The position numbers were made by a program, and so were the translations under genes. From Caballeronia zhejiangensis (GTDB lineage: Bacteria; Pseudomonadota; Gammaproteobacteria; Burkholderiales; Burkholderiaceae), in assembly GCF_000698575.1 (NCBI RefSeq), contig NZ_JFHD01000047.1, forward strand, positions 1 to 44,810: 44,810 nt of DNA, given 5' to 3'. The notes beneath the pieces are model-generated. The model worked only from the letters and a program-made list of their open reading frames with translations, did no database searches and was not told the origin of the DNA. Numbering within the stretch: position 1 is the first letter of the stretch; every line of letters begins with the position of its first letter. Shown here piece after piece: positions 24,095 to 31,111 of the stretch.

Positions 24095-26116
24095 TCAGCC
24101 GGCGAGCCGCCGGATCCGAGAGCGTTTCTCAGGCTGTGCCTGTTTGATGATCGGGCCGTCTGGGCGTACGGGCCGCGCCGCGCTCACCACATCGAGCTCG
24201 ACCTCCTGCCGCGTCTCCGGAGCAGGCGGCAGAAGATCGGACGGATCCGCCTGCACCGCTTCGACGCGCCGGTTCAACTTCAGGCCCATGTGCATCAGGC
24301 CGCACAGCGCGGCATAGCCGTACACCCGAATGTCGAGCGCTTCGTTCGCGCGGCCAGGCGGCAACTCCCACACCCGAAACTTCTGCCCGTTGGCAAACTT
24401 CGTCACCGAGCGCTCGGAGATGAGCTGCGCGAAGTAGTTGATGTCGCGGTCCGTCGGGAAGTGCATGTACCCGGCCGGGTATGTGAGCACGCCGTCGTTA
24501 TCTTCGGGGTCGCGCCGCAACCGCTCGCGTATCACATCCTTTGCCGCGTTCACGCCGATGATGACCGGCCGAAACGTCGATTTCGTTCGCGACGACGGCC
24601 GCTTCGTCGGCCAGACAGGTGACCTCGCGCCGCCGCGCGCCGACTCGCCCTTGATCGCCCAGATGCGGCGCCCGAGTCGCGCCTTCGCGAACTCGTACAC
24701 CTTCTGCGTATGGTGACCGCCTGAGTCGATACACGCGGCGGAGACTGCGAAGCCTCGACCGTCCGCGCGCCGCCATACCCGCTTCAGATACTCGTCGACG
24801 CGTTTCCATAGCTCCGCGCCCTCTGGGTCGCCCTCGATGACCGCGTGGTCGATCGACCAGCTTTCCTCGTTGTGCCCCCAGCCGATCGTTTCGAGTTCGA
24901 CGCGGTCGTCCTGTACGTCGCCCCCGACCGTGATCAGGCCGACGCCGTCGGGCACTTCCGCATCCCAGACTTCCGTCCGAGCGGCCAGCCGCCACTCGCT
25001 CAACGCGCGGTCGCCGCGATCTTCATACGGCTCGCCGAGCACGAGGTTGATGAACGTCTGCCGCGCGAGCGGGTCGTCCTTCACTCGGAGCCATTCGGCA
25101 ACGAGGTTCGACCAGCACGCGTTGGGAAAGAGGCTGTATCCGGCCCAAATGTGAAAGCCGGCATGCCCCTTGAACGGCTTCGTCGCGCGCCATTCGCCGT
25201 TCGTCACCATGTCGGCCTTGTCGGCCTCGTGGATGATGCAGCCGTTGTGTCGGCAGACGTAATAGACGCTTTCCGGGATGCCGTTGCCGTGCTCGTCCTT
25301 GTCCCACTTCATGCCGTACGGCGTTTCGGGACTGCCCCATTCGAGCACTTGCCGCTCGCCACAATGCGGGCAGGCCACGAAGAAATAGCGCTGATCGCTC
25401 TCGTTGAAGCTCTTCTCGATCCGGCTATAGCCCTTTACCGTCGGCGTCGAGCCGAGCACGATCTTGCGATTCCAGAACGTCTCCGACCGCTTCGTGCCGA
25501 GTGCGATCTGATCGCCTTCGTTGCCTGCGCCGTCGACCGGATAGGCGTCAACCTCGTCGAACATCACGACGCGCGAGGTGATCCGCCGGAAGCCCGCTGG
25601 GCTGTTCGCCCCAACGAGCGTCAGGCTCGATCCGTTTCGGAACGTCTTCGCGAGGATCGTCTGATCGCTGTTCTTCGCCTTCTGATCGCCCGCGATCGCC
25701 GCCAGTACAGGCGTGTCGCGCAGCATCGGCGCGATTTCCGTCTTCGAATAGCTCTCCGCATCCTCGACACGGGGCTGCACGACGAGAATCGGCGAAGGAT
25801 CCTGGTGGATGAAGAAGCCGACGGCGTGATCCATCAGCTTGGTGTAGCCGACGCGCGCCGACTTCATAACGCTGATCTTCTCGACGCTCGGGTCGGTTAC
25901 TGCATCCAGCATGCCCCTCTGATAGCCGAACGCCCGGAAGCGGCCGGTTTGCGCACTCGTCTCACGCGACAGCACCGCATAGCGTTCGGCCCATTCGCTC
26001 AGCGTCAACTTGGGCGGGGGCGTCAGGTTTTGACGAAGCGCCGCCGCGAGACCCGCGCGCAACGCCGCATAGCCGCGCGCGTACCGCCGGGTGCTATTTA
26101 GGGTTGCCTGCTCCAT
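24095..26116 (-). CDS. terminase large subunit (lambda gpA family)
   Basis: 673 residues. The packaging ATPase is seen in ISVMKSARVGYTKLMDHAVG (Walker A-like) and RITSRVVMFDEVDAYPVDGA (Walker B). The C-terminal nuclease has GVGLITVGGDVQDDRVELET and IDSGGHHTQKVYEFAK. A Cys-rich patch (VACPHCGERQVLEWG, YYVCRHNGC) is typical of GpA. With Nu1 it cuts cos and pumps DNA into the prohead. It starts within the last 23 bases of the small subunit gene. Confidence 0.96.
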   Translation of the reverse strand: MEQATLNSTRRYARGYAALRAGLAAALRQNLTPPPKLTLSEWAERYAVLSRETSAQTGRFRAFGYQRGMLDAVTDPSVEKISVMKSARVGYTKLMDHAVGFFIHQDPSPILVVQPRVEDAESYSKTEIAPMLRDTPVLAAIAGDQKAKNSDQTILAKTFRNGSSLTLVGANSPAGFRRITSRVVMFDEVDAYPVDGAGNEGDQIALGTKRSETFWNRKIVLGSTPTVKGYSRIEKSFNESDQRYFFVACPHCGERQVLEWGSPETPYGMKWDKDEHGNGIPESVYYVCRHNGCIIHEADKADMVTNGEWRATKPFKGHAGFHIWAGYSLFPNACWSNLVAEWLRVKDDPLARQTFINLVLGEPYEDRGDRALSEWRLAARTEVWDAEVPDGVGLITVGGDVQDDRVELETIGWGHNEESWSIDHAVIEGDPEGAELWKRVDEYLKRVWRRADGRGFAVSAACIDSGGHHTQKVYEFAKARLGRRIWAIKGESARGGARSPVWPTKRPSSRTKSTFRPVIIGVNAAKDVIRERLRRDPEDNDGVLTYPAGYMHFPTDRDINYFAQLISERSVTKFANGQKFRVWELPPGRANEALDIRVYGYAALCGLMHMGLKLNRRVEAVQADPSDLLPPAPETRQEVELDVVSAARPVRPDGPIIKQAQPEKRSRIRRLAG

Positions 26117-26672
26117 CGCGAGTGAGTTCTTCGAGTGCTTCTGTGATGACCTCCTGCAACATGTCCTGCAGTTCAGCAGGCGTCTTGCACCGATGGAGAC
26201 GCGGAGCCTGTTCCGCGGGAATCGACAGCAGGCGGGTTCGAACCTTGGCGTATTCGGTGCCGACGGCCTTCGCCACTTCGGCGACGTCGATCACCAGCCC
26301 GGAATCGCGGTCGTATTCGAGCTGAGCCTTCAGCCCGAGATAGTTCTCTTTGAAGCAGCGCGCTTCGTCGAAATCGAGCAGCTGCACGTTGCCCGACAAG
26401 ATGCGGTCAGCGGCATCCGCCGCGCTCTCGCGTTCGCCGAGCGTTACCTCGCTGGCCGCCTGGGTAACGGTTTTGCGCTTGTTACCTGCGGGCGCTTGGG
26501 TAACAGGCGGGGTAACAGCCGGCGTGCCGTCGCGCCGGTACTTTTTCAGCAGTGCGTTTGACGCGTCGACATCGACTTCATCGCCCGCAAACACAAGCCA
26601 GCCGCGCTCCTTCCATTTTGTGACCGTCTTTCGACTGACGCCGTGGAGAGTTGCAAACTCGCTCTGATTCAT
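26094..26672 (-). CDS. terminase small subunit (lambda Nu1-like)
   Basis: 192 residues. The N-terminal winged HTH reads QSEFATLHGVSRKTVTKWKE followed by RGWLVFAGDEVDVDASNALL, the Nu1 DNA-binding pattern. The middle is a Thr/Ala-rich linker, and the C-terminal half is a long helix (AADRILSGNVQLLDFDEARC, then a YLGLKAQLEYDRDSG segment) that joins the large subunit. It binds the cosB-like repeats of the packaging site. Several GTTACCC repeats lie within and just before the gene. Confidence 0.9.
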   Translation of the reverse strand: MNQSEFATLHGVSRKTVTKWKERGWLVFAGDEVDVDASNALLKKYRRDGTPAVTPPVTQAPAGNKRKTVTQAASEVTLGERESAADAADRILSGNVQLLDFDEARCFKENYLGLKAQLEYDRDSGLVIDVAEVAKAVGTEYAKVRTRLLSIPAEQAPRLHRCKTPAELQDMLQEVITEALEELTRDGAGNPK

Positions 26673-26689
26673 CGCCGCTGGTGTTACCC
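26462..26689 (-). repeat. GTTACCC repeats around the terminase small-subunit gene
   Basis: GTTACCC on the minus strand occurs at 26468-26462, 26504-26498 and 26516-26510; on the + strand it is at 26683-26689, and a shorter GTTACC is at 26481-26486. Three copies fall in the codons of the Val-Thr-Pro/Gln linker of the protein. Clustering next to a candidate cos region suggests sites for the terminase, as with the R sites of lambda cosB. This is inference. Confidence 0.4.
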
Positions 26690-26854
26690 AAATTTCAAAT
26701 TTTTGTAGCTAGAGAAAGATCGCGCGCGCGCAGTGCCCGCGAAGCAGAAGGGCGGAGAGGGACCCGGTTGTAAACAATACCGACTACCCCTCCCAAACTC
26801 GCCCACCCACCCTCCAGACGCGCATCTTTTACAACCATCCCGCCGCCACTGACA
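26690..26854. other. non-coding region, candidate cos site
   Basis: This gap just upstream of the terminase genes has a GC-rich core (GCGCGCGCGCAG at about 26722, GGGCGGAGAGGGACCC around 26752-26765), an A/T-rich TTTGAAATTTGG block on the minus strand next to the small-subunit start, and an inverted repeat GGTTGTAAA (26766-26774) / TTTACAACC (26828-26836). Lambda-type terminases cut at cos at this position. The exact nick site cannot be fixed from sequence alone. Confidence 0.4.
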
Positions 26855-27064
26855 TCAATAGTTGCCGTCAGCGAGGATGCGGACACTGGGCTGGTCAACG
26901 TCGATCGCAGTGGCCTCATGCACCTCTGCGTCACCCGGAAGGCCGCGAGCGCGCAATGCAACATTGAGCAGGTGCTCGGCAGCAGCCGCGCAATCTGCGA
27001 CAACGACCGCTGCGACGCCTACAGGCCAAACACCGGTGAAATCGGTGCACGTGTAAATCTTCAT
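26855..27064 (-). CDS. small conserved phage protein
   Basis: 69 residues starting KIYTCTDFTGVWPVGVAAVV, then an Ala-rich helix (CAAAAEHLLNVALRARGLPG) and an acidic beta end. Similar short proteins with this opening occur in Burkholderia and Pseudomonas phages as hypothetical proteins. The start at 27064 (MKIY) was taken over an upstream in-frame one because it gives the family N-terminus. It lies just upstream of the candidate cos region. Confidence 0.6.
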   Translation of the reverse strand: MKIYTCTDFTGVWPVGVAAVVVADCAAAAEHLLNVALRARGLPGDAEVHEATAIDVDQPSVRILADGNY

Positions 27065-27072
27065 GGCACGGC

Positions 27073-27324
27073 TCACTTGTGGTTTGCGTTGCCCTCTATC
27101 TCCACATCGAAGTCGATGATGCTCAGCTTCAACACTGGCACACCGTATCCGTCCTGTTCGATAGCCATCGCCGTGACGCCGGCAATCACGGTTCCGTCCG
27201 GCAGTTCAATGCGTGCCGGCTTGAGGCCGATGCTGTCAGCGGCGCTCCTGACGACGCGCAACGCTATGCGAGCCCCCGTACGTGAGCTTCCCTTTGGGCC
27301 AGGCGGTGGCGGCAGTCGATCCAT
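27073..27324 (-). CDS. hypothetical small phage protein
   Basis: 83 residues: a Pro-rich start (DRLPPPPGPKGSSRTGAR), a helix (IALRVVRSAADSIGL) and a beta-rich end (IELPDGTVIAGVTAMAIEQ, then LKLSIIDFDVEIEG). No family is recognised. The start at 27324 follows the stop of the preceding gene by 7 bp. It precedes the 69-residue protein by 8 bp. The frame is compact and well placed within a tight operon. Confidence 0.55.
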   Translation of the reverse strand: MDRLPPPPGPKGSSRTGARIALRVVRSAADSIGLKPARIELPDGTVIAGVTAMAIEQDGYGVPVLKLSIIDFDVEIEGNANHK

Positions 27325-27331
27325 TCGTATT

Positions 27332-28018
27332 TCATCTCGCCGTCGCGAGCGCCTTTGCAAACGCCGCAGCAAACTCGGCGCGATATGTTGATGCGACCAC
27401 CTCGCGGCCGCGCTTTCCGAAGTCGAGATGCTGCTTCACTGGCTGCGCATCACCGAAGCGGATGAGCAGTCTGAGGTGACTGGTCTTGTTCGCGCCGCGC
27501 ATCGCGACGCCGCGCTTGCCGCTGCGCTTGATCGCCTTCACGTCGGTCGGACGCTGCCACACGCCCCCAATCGCCTCGCCGCTCGCGGTCTTGATCGTGC
27601 CGACGAAAATGTCCGGCCGCCCCTCCAGACGCTTCAGCGCGGTGCGACTGAAGTTGCCGTACTGGTTCAGCAATGCCATGTCCTTCGGATTCAGCCACGT
27701 CTTGCCCGAGCCGATGAGCTTATGCGTGCCACCAAACTCGTACGGCGCGAGATACGCGGCGGCGATGTCCTTCACGAAGACCATCGCCTCTTGCGTGTTC
27801 TTCTTCGCGGCCTTCACCCCGATCGAGTTGACCGTGAAAGGCGTGGGGCGATCGAACACTTGCGGGAGGGCCGTTTTCTCGGCGGCCTGAACGCGTTTAG
27901 CGACTGCCGTCAGCGCCTGTGCGGACGCGAACGGCAGTTGCTTGCGTTCGAAATCGTTGATCCTCCGCGTCAGCGCGTCGAGATCCGACTGAACGCTGAT
28001 GCGGATTGGGCTCTGCAT
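27332..28018 (-). CDS. minor tail protein Z-like (tail completion type)
   Basis: 228 residues. The N-terminal half, with LPFASAQALTAVAKRVQAAE and RPTPFTVNSIGVKAAKKNT, and the basic Arg/Lys-rich middle resemble phage minor tail protein Z and related HK97 gp10 tail-completion proteins. Those normally lie between head and tail genes; here the gene is before the terminase, which is unusual. Its ATG overlaps the TAA of the acidic-protein gene by one base. The call is tentative. Confidence 0.5.
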   Translation of the reverse strand: MQSPIRISVQSDLDALTRRINDFERKQLPFASAQALTAVAKRVQAAEKTALPQVFDRPTPFTVNSIGVKAAKKNTQEAMVFVKDIAAAYLAPYEFGGTHKLIGSGKTWLNPKDMALLNQYGNFSRTALKRLEGRPDIFVGTIKTASGEAIGGVWQRPTDVKAIKRSGKRGVAMRGANKTSHLRLLIRFGDAQPVKQHLDFGKRGREVVASTYRAEFAAAFAKALATAR

Positions 28019-28668
28019 TACTCGCCGTCCTTGATGGTCGGGTGATTCTTGAGATCGGCCAGACGCTGAATCAGGCGCTGGTATTCGTGCACCGCGCTAT
28101 TGCCGATCATCCGCACCAGCGCTTCGATCTCGCCGATGATCGTCAGCGGGTGGTCATCCGAGCCAGAGCCAGCCTGGGAAGCAGAAAGCGCCGCATCGGA
28201 CTCCCCCGCTTCAGCACCGCCAGCCTCCGCATCAGCGGCGCCACCAGCGTCCAAAGGGACGGCATCCGACGACACGCTTGCAGGCGCTTGCGCATCGAGA
28301 TTCGGCGCGGCGGGCGTCGGGTAGAGATCCGACGATCCCGCGCCGCCCGGATCAGCGATCGCGTCATTCACTACGGCGGATTCGTCGCTGGATGCTGCGG
28401 GCGAGGTCGAGGACGCGTCCACGGGCTTTCCCGCGTCAGCCTCCGTATCCGAGCCGGTCGCAGACACAGCCGGGTCCTGAGCAGCCTGGGCATCGCCATC
28501 CGTCTGGGCTGGCGACGAGGTTTGCTCCCCCACGTTGGCGCTCGGGTCAACGCCCGCTCCGTTCGCGATCAGATCAGGAATCTCGTCGCGCGTGATCTCG
28601 CGGATCGGCGCGACAGCCGCTTCGTCATTGTCGAAGATGACTTTGGTGTCGGGATTGAACTTCAGCAT
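28018..28668 (-). CDS. acidic low-complexity phage protein
   Basis: 216 residues. Residues 1-40 are a small folded start (LKFNPDTKVIFDNDEAAVAP), residues about 40-165 are an Ala/Ser/Asp/Pro-rich disordered stretch, and residues 170-216 are a helix-rich end (IIGEIEALVRMIGNSAVHEY, QRLIQRLADLKNHP). A strong GGAGG lies 5 bases before the ATG. No function is recognised; an assembly or scaffold-like linker role is possible. It is preceded by two intrinsic terminators. Confidence 0.6.
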   Translation of the reverse strand: MLKFNPDTKVIFDNDEAAVAPIREITRDEIPDLIANGAGVDPSANVGEQTSSPAQTDGDAQAAQDPAVSATGSDTEADAGKPVDASSTSPAASSDESAVVNDAIADPGGAGSSDLYPTPAAPNLDAQAPASVSSDAVPLDAGGAADAEAGGAEAGESDAALSASQAGSGSDDHPLTIIGEIEALVRMIGNSAVHEYQRLIQRLADLKNHPTIKDGE

Positions 28669-28680
28669 AGCAACCTCCGA

Positions 28681-28711
28681 AAAGAAAACGCCCCGGCATA
28701 AGCCGAGGCGT
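28681..28711 (-). terminator. intrinsic terminator
   Basis: On the minus strand CGCCTCGGC (28711-28703), loop TTAT, GCCGGGGCG (28698-28690) and then TTTTCTTTTC, with one G-T/A-C mismatch in the stem. It lies 12 bp before the acidic-protein start codon region, so late transcription into the head genes must either start after it or be antiterminated. Confidence 0.75.
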
Positions 28712-28765
28712 CAAATCAGGGCAGTTGCCCCGCCGAGGAGACACGCAGGAACGTGTTCGAGAAAG

Positions 28766-28793
28766 CAAAAAGCCCGCTCGGTGGCGGGCTTTC
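28766..28793. terminator. second intrinsic terminator, works both ways
   Basis: GCCCGC (28772-28777) and GCGGGC (28784-28789) form a stem flanked by AAAAA on the left and TTTCTCT on the right. With the preceding hairpin it forms a tandem stop between the early and the late operons on the minus strand. Confidence 0.75.
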
Positions 28794-28866
28794 TCTACCG
28801 ACGACTTCGCCTCCCAATCGGGAAGCGAAAGCTCACGCGCGAGGCGGATTCGGTAATCTGGCGCGA

Positions 28867-29295
28867 TTATAGGACGGTTGCCGCTGGTTTACAACCGGTC
28901 TTTTGCAAGTTCTTCATGAACGATTGCGCATGGATCTTCGAGATGTGTTGCCGCAGCGAATTCTCTGCTTCCGCCAGCACGATTTCGAACTGCCGACCGC
29001 GCAACACGGCCTTGTGCTGCTTGCGCATGCGGGTCTGCACCTGGTCCGGCGACATCCTCCACACGTAGGTGTATTTCAACACCCACTTGTGCACGTGGTT
29101 AGGCATCGTCGACCATGCGGCCTCGACGAGCCAGCCGTCTTTCTCGACAGGTGTCACACCGTGCGGCGCTTCCTTCGCGTCGCGCAACGCGACATAGAGC
29201 TGCGCCCACTGCGCGCAGACTCCGGATTGAAATTTGGGCATGCGCACCGTCATGCCCCAGTTATCGAACCGCGCCTCGTTCGTCTCGAACTTCAT
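28867..29295 (-). CDS. hypothetical protein, possible late regulator
   Basis: 142 residues. A Trp-rich N-terminal half (FDNWGMTVRMPKFQSGVCAQ, AAWSTMPNHVHKWVLKYTYV) is followed by a basic helical half (MSPDQVQTRMRKQHKAVLRG, RQFEIVLAEAENSLRQHI) with HTH-like spacing. It is the last early gene before the tandem terminators, where lambdoid phages carry Q-type antiterminators or ArpU-type late activators. That position is the main reason for the suggestion. No signature motif supports it, and the gene is otherwise unrecognised. Confidence 0.55.
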   Translation of the reverse strand: MKFETNEARFDNWGMTVRMPKFQSGVCAQWAQLYVALRDAKEAPHGVTPVEKDGWLVEAAWSTMPNHVHKWVLKYTYVWRMSPDQVQTRMRKQHKAVLRGRQFEIVLAEAENSLRQHISKIHAQSFMKNLQKTGCKPAATVL

Positions 29296-29489
29296 TCAAC
29301 CTCCGCCTCGTATTTGTTGCATCGGCGCATCTCGATCCAATCGAGTGACGCTTTCTGATTTCCTCTACTGCATACGTACTTTCGCGCGCCGCCCCAACGG
29401 GACAGCACGAGTTGGACACATCCCAAGAACGTGCCGTCCTGCTTGCGCTCCAGGACGATGGCCGGGTCCAAGAACTCGAACCGCCTCAC
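29292..29489 (-). CDS. small Cys/Trp-containing phage protein
   Basis: 65 residues beginning RRFEFLDPAIVLERKQDGTF, with Cys in LGCVQL, YVCSRG and RRCNKY. A GTG at 29489 overlapping the upstream stop (GTGA) is taken as start because nearly every junction in this operon has this form; a longer GTG start at 29528 lacks SD. It may be a small zinc-binding protein. No family is recognised. Confidence 0.5.
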   Translation of the reverse strand: MRRFEFLDPAIVLERKQDGTFLGCVQLVLSRWGGARKYVCSRGNQKASLDWIEMRRCNKYEAEVE

Positions 29490-29734
29490 ATCGCCACCAT
29501 GAAACTGATGCCCCAATTCATCAGCCACGCGACGAAGCTGTCTCGCAGCTCGGCGTTTCGAGGGAACGGGAACTCGACTTCAAGCGAATCGCCATCGCTC
29601 TCGATCTGACCGGCGAACGGGCAACCATCGAAGGCGATGACCTTCGCACCAGTCACTCCGTCGATGTGCTGCCTGCTCGTGTCGATCAGGCTCTGCGGAA
29701 CGTCGGCGTATTGGATGTAGGCATGCGCGCTCAC
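29486..29734 (-). CDS. hypothetical small phage protein
   Basis: 82 residues: SAHAYIQYADVPQSLIDTSR, then GAKVIAFDGCPFAGQIESDG and an acidic end. GTG at 29734 has GGAGGT 7 bases upstream and overlaps the stop of the 41-residue protein (GTGA). The pattern is that of a small mixed alpha/beta protein. Function not recognised. Confidence 0.6.
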   Translation of the reverse strand: MSAHAYIQYADVPQSLIDTSRQHIDGVTGAKVIAFDGCPFAGQIESDGDSLEVEFPFPRNAELRDSFVAWLMNWGISFMVAM

Positions 29735-29856
29735 TGATGCACCTCCGTGCGCGAATACGCGGCGACAGCGAGAACCGACAGAGCGGTCCACATGAACACG
29801 AAAACGATGCCGGCGGCGGTCGTGCTCGGCGATGCGAGAGAGACGGCGGCGATCAT
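29731..29856 (-). CDS. 41-residue single-TM protein
   Basis: A very short frame with one hydrophobic helix, TTAAGIVFVFMWTALSVLAV, flanked by Ser/Ala on one side and a charged SRTEVHQ tail. Both ends overlap neighbours by 4 bases (ATGA and GTGA), and AGGTG precedes the ATG, so it is a real gene of the chain. Membrane role unknown. Confidence 0.55.
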   Translation of the reverse strand: MIAAVSLASPSTTAAGIVFVFMWTALSVLAVAAYSRTEVHQ

Positions 29857-29957
29857 CTCGTCACCTTTTGCGGTTGGATCGGAGCAGTCCAGCTCTTGCG
29901 CTTGATGCCGAGCGCCACCCAGAGCGCATCGAAGTTGTCCGGAATCGTCGTGTTCAT
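29853..29957 (-). CDS. 34-residue phage protein
   Basis: A tiny frame, NTTIPDNFDALWVALGIKRK, with GGGAG 7 bases before the ATG and ATGA overlap with the next gene. Trp and Leu spacing suggest one amphipathic helix. Function unknown. It is supported mainly by the SD and by the coupled junction. Confidence 0.45.
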   Translation of the reverse strand: MNTTIPDNFDALWVALGIKRKSWTAPIQPQKVTR

Positions 29958-29959
29958 GC

Positions 29960-30292
29960 TCAATCTCCCACTTCCATCTCGTTTAATCCGCTCTCGAGGA
30001 ACGGGGCCAAAGTCTTTTTGTTGTCGTCGATGAAGGCTCGTGTCCGATAGACACCCGCCCTCACCCACGCGTCGTCGAGGATCGGAATGCCGCTCCGGCG
30101 ATCCTCGGGAATCCATGCATCAACCCAGACAAACGGCCGGACCGTGTTCTGCACAGTCGGGCGCGCCAGCCTGTACACCGTCGTCTCCAGCGCCGCCGTG
30201 AGTTGAAACGGCTCCAACGCATACCGCTTCCCGTTGCGGCCGCGCGGCGTGCGCCAGCGCGTGTCCGTCGGTATTCGAATCAAGCACCGCAC
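29960..30292 (-). CDS. hypothetical phage protein in ninx-like region
   Basis: 110 residues, beta-rich with Arg and Trp (VRPFVWVDAWIPEDRRSGIP, then a YRTRAFIDDNKKTL stretch). The start is GTG at 30292, which has an excellent AAGGAGG 6 bases upstream. This start lies inside the preceding nuclease-like gene and the two overlap by 173 bp in different frames. No family recognised. Confidence 0.55.
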   Translation of the reverse strand: MRCLIRIPTDTRWRTPRGRNGKRYALEPFQLTAALETTVYRLARPTVQNTVRPFVWVDAWIPEDRRSGIPILDDAWVRAGVYRTRAFIDDNKKTLAPFLESGLNEMEVGD

Positions 30293-30719
30293 CTTCTTCC
30301 TCCTTCAGACCCATCTTTCGAGCCCGCACCGGCTCCCAGCGCGCGAGCGCGTCGTCAAATGCCGCGCATTTCTTTTCCCACGGCGCGCCGCTGCGGTCGA
30401 GCCATTCGTGGCAGGCCGCGCAGCCCGGCACCGTGAACCAGTGGTTCGCCTTCAGCGCGCCGCCCTTGCCGTGCTTCGATTGATTCGAATGACAGTCCAC
30501 GACGGTCGGATCAGCCCAATCGGTCCACGGGCATTTGACGTTCAGGTAGCAAGGCTCGCCGCGACACGCCGTCAGATACTTCGAGCCCTCGGCGACGGTC
30601 GGCCTCTTCACGCGCGTCTTCATCGCCGAGCGGCGCAGCGACGTCGCGCGGTCGGCCGTGTTCTTGAAAGGCGAGCGCTTCATCGGCGTCTTGCTCACGA
30701 GCGGCTTGCTTCGCTTCAC
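30120..30719 (-). CDS. DUF1364-like HNH-type nuclease domain protein
   Basis: 199 residues. A basic N-terminus (KRSKPLVSKTPMKRSPFKNT) is followed by the Cys/His core: YLTACRGEPCYLNVKC, then DCHSNQSKHGKGG and VPGCAACHEWLDRSG, as in phage DUF1364 proteins of recombination or replication regions. The start is GTG at 30719, overlapping the DUF4406 stop (GTGA). The last ~57 residues look like non-natural sequence and overlap the next gene, so the functional protein may end near residue 142. Confidence 0.7.
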   Translation of the reverse strand: MKRSKPLVSKTPMKRSPFKNTADRATSLRRSAMKTRVKRPTVAEGSKYLTACRGEPCYLNVKCPWTDWADPTVVDCHSNQSKHGKGGALKANHWFTVPGCAACHEWLDRSGAPWEKKCAAFDDALARWEPVRARKMGLKEEEGAVLDSNTDGHALAHAARPQREAVCVGAVSTHGGAGDDGVQAGAPDCAEHGPAVCLG

Positions 30720-31111
30720 TGCGCCTCCGCAATCTGTTCGCTCGCACCGCTTTCGATCTCTTCGATGATCTCGACAATCGCTTCCTGTGCGATCACAGGG
30801 ATTTCGCCGGCCAGGCCAACGATGTGAAGCGCCTGCATGACGCGCAGACCGAGCCCGCGAGCGATGGTGTGCTCGAGCGTCGCGCCCGGCGACTTCTCCC
30901 AGCCCGGCAGCAGCGCGATGCCGTCGCAATCGACTAGAACCTTGATGTCCGCGCGCATACACGAGAGCCACGTCGGATTCGGGCCGACGTCGACCTCTGC
31001 GGGATTGACGATCTCGAAGCCCAGTGCGCGGAGACGCGCCGCCTCCGCGTAAAACGCCGGAAAGTTCAGTTCGGGCAGATTGGACATGGGTCCGGCGATG
31101 TAGAGCTTCAT
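30716..31111 (-). CDS. DUF4406 protein (deoxyribosyltransferase-like fold)
   Basis: 131 residues. KLYIAGPMSNLPELNFPAFY and ADIKVLVDCDGIALLPGWEK are the two signature segments of the DUF4406 family, with the fold of nucleoside 2-deoxyribosyltransferases. GATLEHTIARGLGL supplies the usual Glu. The family is thought to act on nucleotides but its reaction is not established. Both ends overlap neighbours by 4 bp. Confidence 0.85.
   Translation of the reverse strand: MKLYIAGPMSNLPELNFPAFYAEAARLRALGFEIVNPAEVDVGPNPTWLSCMRADIKVLVDCDGIALLPGWEKSPGATLEHTIARGLGLRVMQALHIVGLAGEIPVIAQEAIVEIIEEIESGASEQIAEAQ

Noticed and set aside
24845..26101. 418-codon + strand frame opposite the terminase gene
   Set aside because: Antisense shadow of a conserved terminase, no recognisable domain.
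26695..27003. Minus-strand frame across the candidate cos region
   Set aside because: Overlaps the better supported 26855-27064 gene in another frame and has no SD.
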